Part shown: positions 1 through 6,520 of the stretch, one piece after another
Layout: each line of letters starts with the position of its first letter
How positions within the stretch are numbered: position 1 is the stretch's first letter
Assembly (NCBI GenBank): GCA_934202215.1
Contig: CAKPXR010000056.1
Location: forward strand, 1-8,970
Direction: 5' to 3'
Length of the DNA: 8,970 nt
Origin: an uncultured Veillonella sp.
Lineage (GTDB): Bacteria > Bacillota > Negativicutes > Veillonellales > Veillonellaceae
Notes under the pieces: model-generated
What the model was told of the DNA's origin: nothing
Databases searched by the model: none
What the model saw: only the letters and a program-made list of their open reading frames with translations
Position numbers and translations under genes: made by a program

Positions 1-1560
1 GTTTCTTCTAAACCTAACTTCAAAAATCCAACTGGTAGTATCAATGCTAGTGTAGGACGAATTGATAGCAAATGGAAAAGTGTAACAGAACAAGCTGGCA
101 TTTATGCTGGAGAAGAAGGCTATAACATTAATGTAGGTAATAACACTACATTAGAGGGCGCTGTAATTAAAAGTGAAGCTCCGAAAGCTAAGAATAAATT
201 AACGACAAAATCTCTAGAGATGAAAGATATTAAAAACGAAGCTGAGTATACATATAGCAATAATGGTATCGGCTATAACTACTATGGCAGTAAAAAGAAA
301 CTCGAAGAGATGAAGACCAAGGATAAAAAAGGCTATGATAAAATTTATAACAGTATCGGCCTAGTTCCAAACTTAGGTGTAGGATCTAAAGGTAAAGCAA
401 GTTCAACTACTCAATCTGCTATCTCTGATGGTATACTTACAGTAGATAGTAAAGAAATTGATACTAAGACCATTCATACTAATACTGAAAATACATTACA
501 TCAACTAGATAAGATTTTCGATAAAAAGAAAATTGAAGAACGTCAAGAATTAGCACGTCTATTCTCTAAAAGCGCATTTGAACAACTACATAACTGGCAA
601 CCAACAACGAAAGATGGCAAAATCGCTAAATCTATTGCACATGGCATCATAGGTGAAGTAGCAGCACGTATGGCTGGTAATGCACCGGGTAGCGGGTTTA
701 AATCTACTATGACTAATGAGTTGCTAATTGGTGAAATAAAGAAAGTAGCTAAACATGATCCCGCATTGGCACAATGGTTGAGTGCTGCTGTAGGCGGTGT
801 GGTTAATAAAGTAACTGGCGGATCCGTAAATACTGGTGCAGCAGTGACATCTTATGCCACTAAATGGAATGATGAAACTGGTGTAAAAAGTTCTTTAGAA
901 GAAGCTTATGCTGCTATGGATAGAGATATATTAGATGAAATAAATAGGCAAGAATACGATGACCTTGATTTTTTATCTAAGTCAATAATTAAAGGCACTC
1001 TGATTGGACAAAGTTCTGATTTCTTAGCTTCTAGATTTGGCGAATACTCTCCTAACTATAGTGTAGCGGTAGCTTTATATAAACATGCATTACATGGAGA
1101 TGGGGAAAAGCAATATTTTCCTCTAGGTACAGGTGCCTCTCAATTAATAAGTAACTATTATACATTTATTGATGGAGTGAAAGAAAATAGTGCAGATATG
1201 TCAGTTGGTGAAAGTAAAGTACAATACTTTGTTATTAAAACAGATGGTAATGCTAGAGCTGCATTCGGAAAATTAAAGATTGGTGTTAGAATGACAAAAA
1301 TTTCTGAAGATAAAGTTCATGTGGTTGGGCAAGCAAAAGATATGTATAATTTTGAATGGCTTCCTGATTATGATAATGATATTCCAGCTGTTCCACCAGC
1401 GGAATTCTCTGCTGATTATATAGCTAAACTGTTGTCTATAGCGTTAGATACATCAAAGCAAGGCTCATTAATTGCTGCAAATAATATTGCTTATTTAGAA
1501 CAGAGAGCTGGAATTATAAAGCCTTATAAATATGGAATTCAAATTGATACTGTTATTTAA
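1..1560 (+). CDS. C-terminal part of a CdiA/FhaB-type contact-dependent inhibition exoprotein (5' end outside window)
   Basis: The frame is open from base 1 with no start, so this is the last 519 residues of a much larger two-partner-secretion protein exported to the cell surface. Residues 1-100 carry the haemagglutinin-repeat style of FhaB/CdiA proteins (N-V-G-N-N-T-T-L-E-G-A, then a D-I-K-N-E-A-E-Y-T-Y block). Next comes the conserved stalk with S-S-T-T-Q-S-A-I (about residues 133-141) and an I-F-D-K-K-K-I-E-E-R helix (about 172-181). Residues about 195-290 are a pretoxin region (H-D-P-A-L-A-Q-W, then a Gly/Val-rich stretch ending T-K-W-N at 287-290). The canonical VENN motif is not seen; the T-K-W-N boundary is a Negativicutes-like alternative. 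Residues 291-519 are the variable tip, treated separately. The first Met in the frame (base 220) is internal and is not a start. The downstream small gene fits a cognate immunity gene. Family assignment is firm; the toxin activity is not. Confidence 0.88.
   Translation, partial: VSSKPNFKNPTGSINASVGRIDSKWKSVTEQAGIYAGEEGYNINVGNNTTLEGAVIKSEAPKAKNKLTTKSLEMKDIKNEAEYTYSNNGIGYNYYGSKKKLEEMKTKDKKGYDKIYNSIGLVPNLGVGSKGKASSTTQSAISDGILTVDSKEIDTKTIHTNTENTLHQLDKIFDKKKIEERQELARLFSKSAFEQLHNWQPTTKDGKIAKSIAHGIIGEVAARMAGNAPGSGFKSTMTNELLIGEIKKVAKHDPALAQWLSAAVGGVVNKVTGGSVNTGAAVTSYATKWNDETGVKSSLEEAYAAMDRDILDEINRQEYDDLDFLSKSIIKGTLIGQSSDFLASRFGEYSPNYSVAVALYKHALHGDGEKQYFPLGTGASQLISNYYTFIDGVKENSADMSVGESKVQYFVIKTDGNARAAFGKLKIGVRMTKISEDKVHVVGQAKDMYNFEWLPDYDNDIPAVPPAEFSADYIAKLLSIALDTSKQGSLIAANNIAYLEQRAGIIKPYKYGIQIDTVI
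871..1560 (+). other. Variable toxin tip (CdiA-CT) with distant colicin M-like motifs
   Basis: This is the predicted effector domain, about residues 291-519 of the partial protein, starting just after the T-K-W-N boundary. Two blocks recall the colicin M C-terminal domain, a periplasmic enzyme that cleaves lipid II. Residues 358-369 (A-L-Y-K-H-A-L-H-G-D-G-E) resemble colicin M's A-L-A-H-Y-L-W-G-N-G-A-E. Residues 441-452 (V-V-G-Q-A-K-D-M-Y-N-F-E) resemble its V-V-R-S-Y-D-D-K-Y-D-F-N. The first Asp (D447) and Tyr (Y449) of the catalytic motif are kept, but the key Asp is Asn (N450), and the His-Arg pair that follows in colicin M is replaced by D456-Y457. The comparison is from memory, not an alignment run. 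The tip could be a divergent lipid II enzyme, a relative with a different mechanism, a pore former or a decayed toxin. It has no clear nuclease motif. Confidence 0.5.
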
Positions 1561-1582
1561 ACTAAAGTGAGTGCATAGTGAA

Positions 1583-2053
1583 ATGAAATATATATTAGGT
1601 ATTTTTATAGGTATTGTTCTTTTTGTAGTAGGTTCAATAATTTATATTGGTGAATCTAATTCTTATAAATATGAACCTCGTTATTTTTTAGGTTATTCAA
1701 AGGGTGAAAATTATATACTAGATACTCAAACTGGTATTACATTGGAACATAATGGATACTCTTATGAAGCTCAATCAGATTATTTATATAGTTATGGAAA
1801 AACAGGGTTTTTAAAGCTTGATTTAAACTCAGGTCAAACTCATTATTTGTTTGATGACCAAACTGATGAAATATATAAAAATAATATTTTAAATAGATGT
1901 TTAATAGAGAAAAGAGAACAGAAACCAACACTAACATATATTTGGTCTAATAAGAATGACTTAACTTTAGAAGAACAGGATGTTTATAATCAGTTGAAAG
2001 ATAAGAAGATGAGATATCCTAATCGTTCTATCATTGTTAAAGTAAAACAATAG
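1583..2053 (+). CDS. Putative membrane-anchored immunity protein of the CDI toxin
   Basis: A 156-residue protein encoded 22 bases after the toxin stop, in the classic immunity position, so cotranscription is likely. Residues 4-22 form one strongly hydrophobic segment after M-K-Y, which fits an uncleaved signal anchor. There is no lipobox Cys. The remaining ~130 residues are polar and would lie outside the cytoplasmic membrane. They are rich in Tyr, Asp and likely beta strands, with two similar hairpins, Y-I-L-D-T-Q-T-G-I-T (44-53) and L-K-L-D-L-N-S-G-Q-T (77-86). ATG 1583 is preferred over in-frame GTG 1571 because it gives a clean signal-anchor start and has a weak AAGTGAG-type site about 11 bases upstream; GTG 1571 would add four residues. 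No family is recognised. The single anchor plus periplasmic domain resembles Cmi, the colicin M immunity protein, by layout only. Function is inferred from position. The base composition is very AT-rich, like the toxin tip. Confidence 0.7.
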   Translation: MKYILGIFIGIVLFVVGSIIYIGESNSYKYEPRYFLGYSKGENYILDTQTGITLEHNGYSYEAQSDYLYSYGKTGFLKLDLNSGQTHYLFDDQTDEIYKNNILNRCLIEKREQKPTLTYIWSNKNDLTLEEQDVYNQLKDKKMRYPNRSIIVKVKQ

Positions 2054-2159
2054 TACTTAATATTTTTAGGTAATTTATATGCACCGTAAGATAAATTTGT
2101 GATATATTTATTAAGACTTTTATACACTAATAAATAATTTGATATTATAGATTATTTTA

Positions 2160-2205
2160 ATGGCACCTATATCCCCCATATGGGGAAGATATAGGTGCCA
2201 TTTTT
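2160..2205 (+). terminator. Strong rho-independent terminator of the toxin-immunity unit
   Basis: Two perfect 14-base arms (ATGGCACCTATATC at 2160-2173 and its complement at 2188-2201) are extended inward by CCCC/GGGG (2174-2177 with 2182-2185) around an ATAT loop. The only interruption is a two-base AA bulge. The right arm runs into TTTTT (2201-2205). The stem is followed by U-rich sequence only on the + strand, so it ends transcription coming from the toxin and immunity genes and insulates the downstream housekeeping genes. Confidence 0.92.
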
Positions 2206-2229
2206 ATAAGCCCGTATTAAAAATCAGTA

Positions 2230-2296
2230 TTACTTAAAATCTAAGTAGTTCTATTAAAATCACTAGATTTTTACGATTTTATGAGTGTTTTATGAT
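2230..2296 (+). promoter_or_regulatory. Candidate promoter region for the YgjP-like gene and dnaE
   Basis: The stretch 2054-2308 between genes holds the terminator and, after it, an AT-rich segment where transcription must restart. Two -10-like hexamers are visible: TAAAAT (2255-2260), which lacks a convincing -35, and TATGAT (2291-2296), preceded 17 bases upstream by a poor TTTTTA (2268-2273). The second would place the transcript start only a few bases before ATG 2309. Neither is strong, and in such AT-rich DNA chance matches are common. Nothing else is seen in this gap. Confidence 0.25.
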
Positions 2297-2308
2297 AAAA
2301 TAAAAGGT

Positions 2309-3052
2309 ATGAATACTTCAACAACTAGGTCTATTACCTATAATGGCGACAGAATTGAATATGAGTTAACCATCAAGCGTGTGAAGAACATGAACATGCG
2401 CATTACAAAGGATGGTGTGATCCATGTGTCGGCGAATGCGTATGTGCCGGATTATAGGGTGGACAAGTTTGTTATCGAGAATATGCCCTTCATTGAGCGG
2501 GCGCGCTACAAGATTGATGCATTGAATGCCAAGCGTGTCGATGCGTTGCAGTATGTGAATGGTGAAAGCTTATCTATCCTCGGCATCCCTGTTACGTTGC
2601 GCCTAGTTGAGCAGGATGGAAAGCCTCACATTGGCTTTGACGGAAAAGCGATTCTTACTATGGTTGTGCCTCGTGGTACGACTTATGAAGCAAAACATAA
2701 ATTAATGCAAAGTTATTGGCGTAATTTAGGAGAGAAGGTCTTTGTCCATTGGGCGAAGGTCGTGTATCAACGCTTTCACAAGCAAGGTATTGATGTACCT
2801 ATGCCTACCATAAAACAGCAGCGTATGAAGAGCCGTTGGGGTTCTTGTACGCCAGCGAAGCAGCTCATCAAGATGAACACTCGCTTATTAGAGGGGCCAC
2901 AGGCGTATATTGAGTACGTCATGGTTCATGAGTTTGCTCATTTTAAATATTTAGACCATTCCAAGAACTTTCACAATCTAGTGGCACAGTTCCTGCCAGA
3001 TTGGAAGGATCGTAAGAAGTCATTGAACGTGTATTTTGCTCATCGCCCTTAA
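2309..3052 (+). CDS. YgjP/DUF45 family SprT-like zinc metallohydrolase
   Basis: A 247-residue protein of the YgjP-like (DUF45, PF01863) metallopeptidase-fold family. The zinc site is visible as H207-E-F-A-H211 followed by a third His in L-D-H217-S. The family signature K-S-R-W-G-S-C (around residues 174-180) precedes it, and the end W-K-D-R-K-K-S-L-N is typical. Residues 1-150 form the family's N-terminal beta-rich part beginning with an I-T-Y-N-G style strand. The protein is soluble and cytoplasmic, with no signal peptide. Cellular role and substrate are poorly known for the family; a protease role is inferred from the HExxH fold and from similarity to SprT proteins. The start is uncertain: ATG 2309 has AAGG only one base upstream, while in-frame GTG 2285 (eight more residues) has no ribosome site. 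The stop codon overlaps the dnaE ribosome site, so the two genes are probably cotranscribed and translationally coupled. Confidence 0.88.
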   Translation: MNTSTTRSITYNGDRIEYELTIKRVKNMNMRITKDGVIHVSANAYVPDYRVDKFVIENMPFIERARYKIDALNAKRVDALQYVNGESLSILGIPVTLRLVEQDGKPHIGFDGKAILTMVVPRGTTYEAKHKLMQSYWRNLGEKVFVHWAKVVYQRFHKQGIDVPMPTIKQQRMKSRWGSCTPAKQLIKMNTRLLEGPQAYIEYVMVHEFAHFKYLDHSKNFHNLVAQFLPDWKDRKKSLNVYFAHRP

Positions 3053-3060
3053 AGGAGGTG
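3051..3060 (+). promoter_or_regulatory. Ribosome binding site of dnaE
   Basis: AAAGGAGGTG is a near-perfect anti-16S match. It overlaps the TAA stop of the preceding gene (3050-3052) and has ideal spacing to ATG 3065. This fixes the dnaE start and implies coupling between the two genes. Confidence 0.9.
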
Positions 3061-3064
3061 TACC

Positions 3065-6000
3065 ATGCAGCCATTTGTACATTTACATAGTCATACAGAG
3101 TTTAGTTTGCTGGACGGCATCAGTCGTTTGCCTGACATGGTACGTCGTGCGAAGGAGTTAAATCAGCCAGCCCTTGCCATTACAGATCACGGCAATATGT
3201 ACGCAGCCATTTATTTCTACAAAGAATGTGTGGCCCAAGGCGTTAAACCGATTATTGGGTGTGAAGTATATGTAACGGAAAACAATCGGTTTGACCGCCC
3301 CGAAGGTCGTAGCCGTGAACGATTAAAACACCTTATCTTGTTGGCGGAGACCATGGAAGGGTATCGTAACCTTGTAAAAATCGTGTCTAAAGCGTCTACG
3401 GAAGGCATGTTGTATCGTCCTCGTGCAGACCGCGATTTATTGCGTAAATATAGTAAAGGTATAATTGCCCTCAGTGCCTGTATTCAAGGTGAAATTCCTC
3501 AGTATATCTTGCAAGATAATATGGATGCTGCTAGACGCTCTATTGAGTGGTATATCGAGACCTACGGGAAAGATAATTTCTTCTTAGAAATCCAAAATCA
3601 TGGCTTGCCAGAGGAGGCAAAGGCCCAAGAGGAGCTCATCAAGCTCAGCAAGGAATATGGTCTTGGCATCGTCGCATCTAATGACTTTCACTATGTTTTA
3701 AAAGAGGATGCAGACGCACAAGATATTAAGGTATGTATTTCTACAGGTCGTCGTCGTGCTGAGGTAGACCGCTTAAAATTCCCGAATGATGAGTTCTATC
3801 TAAAATCTGGGGATGAGATGGCGCAGTTGTTCTCACATATTCCTGGGGCCATGGAAAATACATTAAAAATTGCAGAACGCTGTAATGTAGAATTCAATTT
3901 CGACGAACATCACTTGCCACACTTTGATGTGCCAGAAGGGGAAACATCTAAGACCTATTTACGTAAAGTTTGCGAACGAGAAATTCCACGACTCTATGGT
4001 GAAACATCTGAAGAGTTACAAAAACGTCTCGACTACGAGTTAGATGTTATTGGGACGATGGGCTTTGAGGACTATTTCCTTATCGTATGGGACTATGTAC
4101 GCTATGCCCGTGAACATGATATTTTAGTAGGTCCAGGTCGTGGTTCGGCGGCCGGTTCTGTAGTTGCTTATCTACTTGGCATTACAGGCCTTGATCCATT
4201 AAAATACGATTTGCTCTTTGAACGGTTCTTAAATCCAGAACGGGTAAGTATGCCCGATATCGATATTGACTTCTGCTATGAAAAGCGTGGCAAAGCTATC
4301 GAATATGTAACGCGAAAATACGGACAGGAGCGAGTATCTCAGATTATTACCTTTGGTACTGAGGCGGCTCGCGCCGTTATTCGTGACGTAGGTCGTGTGC
4401 TCGATTTGCCGCTAGCGGAAGTGAATCGCATTGCTAAGATGATTCCCAACGAACTAGGGATTACCTTAGAAAAGGCTTTGCAAGGTAAAGAGTTAAAAGC
4501 TTTATACGAAGCTGATCCAAACGTTAAAGAGTTATTTGATTTTGGTAAAAAACTAGAAGGCATAGCGCGCAATTCGTCTACTCATGCAGCGGGCGTCGTA
4601 ATATCTGCAGACCCGCTTGATGACCACGTACCAGTACAAAATGCCAACGAAGAAGGCTTTGTAACGCAGTACGACAAGGATAACATCGAGGAATTAGGCC
4701 TCTTAAAGATGGACTTCTTGGGCCTACGTACCTTGACGGTTATGGGGGATGCCTTAAAGCTTATCAAGGCGAATCGTGGTATTGACCTCGATTTAGATGC
4801 AATACCGCTCGATGATAAGGCGGCTTGTGATATCCTCACAAAAGGCGATACGTCTGGTGTATTCCAGCTCGAATCGGAAGGTATTACCAAGCTCGTTATG
4901 GACCTTAAGCCTGAACATTTTGAAGACTTAATTCCATTGGTAGCCTTGTACCGTCCAGGCCCATTGGGCTCTGGCATGGTAGCGGACTTTATTGACCGTC
5001 GTCACGGTAAAAAAGAGGTTACCTATTTACATCCTATTTTGGAGCCGATTTTGAAAGATACCTTTGGTGTAATCTTATACCAAGAACAGGTTATGCAGAT
5101 TGCATCCGCCATGGGCGGCTTCTCCCTTGGTCAAGCGGACTTGATGCGCCGCGCCATGGGTAAGAAAAAGGAATCTGTTCTAAAGGCTCAGCGCGAATCC
5201 TTTATTCAAGGTTCCATAAATAATGGTATAGAAGAGTACATTGCAAATGAAGTATTTGACTTGCTCGTATACTTTGCGGGCTATGGCTTTAATAAATCAC
5301 ATAGTGCGGCTTATGCGTATATTGCGTACCAAACGGCGTATCTGAAAGCCCATTATTTCCCTGAATTTATGGCCGCTACCATGACTAGCTTCATGCAGAA
5401 TATGCAAAAATTGACGTACTATATTAATGCTTGTAAGAAGCACAATGTTAAGGTACTTGGTCCAGATATTAACTATTCTGAGCGCAGCTTCGCCGTGCAA
5501 GGTGATGCCATTCGCTTTGGTCTTGGGGGCATCAAGAACGTAGGGGATAATGCTATTGATCGCTTGATTCGTGAGCGCAATGAGCACGGCCTCTATACTG
5601 ATATCGTAGATTTCTGTAAACGAGTGGACAACAAGGTTGTTAATAAACGCCTTCTTGAGAGTCTCATTCGATGTGGTGCCATGGATGGTTTCAAAGAAAA
5701 TCGAAACCAATTATTGCACATGTATGAAAGTGCCCAAGCCGTTGGTGCTAAAGAGCAAAAGGATGCCGCTATGGGCACCATGAGTCTCTTTGGAGATATA
5801 GAAGAATCCGTAGATTTCATTCCTGTACCGAATGTGGAGGATTTATCGGAAGACGATAAATTAAAGGATGAAAAGGAATATACAGGCTTTTACATTACAG
5901 GCCATCCATTGCAAGGCTATGCAAAGGAGCTAGAGGGTCTCTTTGAACTGGGGGCTCTCGTAGAAAATCCAGAGCAATACGATGGTCAAACCATAACCTT

Positions 6001-6472
6001 TGGAGGCTTGATTGAAAATAAGACGGATCGCATGACGAGACGAAATGAGGTTATGTCCATTCTTCGCATCGAAGATTATTCTGGTGCGGCTAATGTGGTG
6101 GCATTCCCTAAGGTCTTTAGTCAAAGTCAACAATTCCTTGCGGTCGATATGATTGTTAAGGTAAAAGGCCGCGTTGATGCGGATGAAAAGGGTGTGCAAA
6201 TTATTGCAGACCGCATTACGCCGTTAAAGGTAAACTATAGTCAGGCAAAACATGTGGCCATCCACATTTATAGTCAATATGACACGCCAGAAAATAGTGA
6301 AGCCTTAAAACGAGTGTTAGTGAATACATCTGGATCCGTGCCGACGTCGTTATACTTACACCGTCAACGGAAGCGCATTAATTTGCCACCGAATATGTGC
6401 TTTGATCCAAGCAATGAATCTATCAAGGCTATTGAAGCTATATTAGGAGAAGGCTCCGTAGAGGTGCAATAA
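3065..6472 (+). CDS. dnaE: DNA polymerase III alpha subunit (DnaE1-type)
   Basis: A 1,135-residue replicative DNA polymerase, full length for the family. Domains in order: an N-terminal PHP domain (about 1-215); the C-family polymerase core with G-P-G-R-G-S-A-A-G-S (356-365), catalytic P-D-I-D-I-D (D398, D400) and K-M-D-F-L-G-L (D550); a G-Y-G-F-N-K-S-H motif (739-746); helix-hairpin-helix (G-L-G-G-I-K-N-V-G, 819-827); a possible beta-clamp motif T-M-S-L-F (905-909); an OB fold (about 974-1050); and a C-terminal domain of the kind that binds tau. All nine PHP metal ligands appear present: H8, H10, D17, H42, E67, H89, C139, D207 and H209. This suggests an intrinsic 3'-5' proofreading exonuclease, as in mycobacterial DnaE1. 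The OB fold followed by a C-terminal domain points to DnaE1 rather than the DnaE3 that assists PolC in Bacillus. It lies between the YgjP-like gene (12 bases) and pyk (48 bases). Confidence 0.98.
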   Translation: MQPFVHLHSHTEFSLLDGISRLPDMVRRAKELNQPALAITDHGNMYAAIYFYKECVAQGVKPIIGCEVYVTENNRFDRPEGRSRERLKHLILLAETMEGYRNLVKIVSKASTEGMLYRPRADRDLLRKYSKGIIALSACIQGEIPQYILQDNMDAARRSIEWYIETYGKDNFFLEIQNHGLPEEAKAQEELIKLSKEYGLGIVASNDFHYVLKEDADAQDIKVCISTGRRRAEVDRLKFPNDEFYLKSGDEMAQLFSHIPGAMENTLKIAERCNVEFNFDEHHLPHFDVPEGETSKTYLRKVCEREIPRLYGETSEELQKRLDYELDVIGTMGFEDYFLIVWDYVRYAREHDILVGPGRGSAAGSVVAYLLGITGLDPLKYDLLFERFLNPERVSMPDIDIDFCYEKRGKAIEYVTRKYGQERVSQIITFGTEAARAVIRDVGRVLDLPLAEVNRIAKMIPNELGITLEKALQGKELKALYEADPNVKELFDFGKKLEGIARNSSTHAAGVVISADPLDDHVPVQNANEEGFVTQYDKDNIEELGLLKMDFLGLRTLTVMGDALKLIKANRGIDLDLDAIPLDDKAACDILTKGDTSGVFQLESEGITKLVMDLKPEHFEDLIPLVALYRPGPLGSGMVADFIDRRHGKKEVTYLHPILEPILKDTFGVILYQEQVMQIASAMGGFSLGQADLMRRAMGKKKESVLKAQRESFIQGSINNGIEEYIANEVFDLLVYFAGYGFNKSHSAAYAYIAYQTAYLKAHYFPEFMAATMTSFMQNMQKLTYYINACKKHNVKVLGPDINYSERSFAVQGDAIRFGLGGIKNVGDNAIDRLIRERNEHGLYTDIVDFCKRVDNKVVNKRLLESLIRCGAMDGFKENRNQLLHMYESAQAVGAKEQKDAAMGTMSLFGDIEESVDFIPVPNVEDLSEDDKLKDEKEYTGFYITGHPLQGYAKELEGLFELGALVENPEQYDGQTITFGGLIENKTDRMTRRNEVMSILRIEDYSGAANVVAFPKVFSQSQQFLAVDMIVKVKGRVDADEKGVQIIADRITPLKVNYSQAKHVAIHIYSQYDTPENSEALKRVLVNTSGSVPTSLYLHRQRKRINLPPNMCFDPSNESIKAIEAILGEGSVEVQ

Positions 6473-6510
6473 TATATAATATATGAACATCTGAAAGGGA
6501 TGGTTTTTAT

Positions 6511-6516
6511 AGGAGG
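6511..6516 (+). promoter_or_regulatory. Ribosome binding site that decides the pyk start
   Basis: AGGAGG lies four bases before ATG 6521. The in-frame ATG at 6500 has GAAAGGG directly abutting it with no spacer, so it is unlikely to be used; it would add V-F-I-G-G-K before the conserved M-K-R-T-K-I start. Confidence 0.8.
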
Positions 6517-6520
6517 AAAG

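Noticed and set aside
220..222. First ATG of the left-hand open frame as the start of an independent gene
   Set aside because: The frame is open back to base 1 and the upstream residues continue the haemagglutinin-repeat pattern, with no ribosome site before this ATG.
1737..1937. Antisense open frame inside the immunity gene
   Set aside because: No ribosome site, no recognisable protein, and it lies wholly opposite a better-supported gene.
2079..2102. Seven-codon open frame (ATG to TGA) after the immunity gene, with AGG eight bases upstream
   Set aside because: Too short to support as a gene, and nothing else marks it as translated.
4339..5820. Several antisense open frames opposite dnaE
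   Set aside because: They follow from codon bias of dnaE on the + strand; the products are low-complexity or Ser/Arg-rich with no known domain.
6475..6480. TATAAT hexamer just after dnaE as a pyk promoter
   Set aside because: It lies in a simple TA run and the bases about 17 upstream (GGCTCC) do not resemble a -35 element. A weak promoter cannot be excluded.
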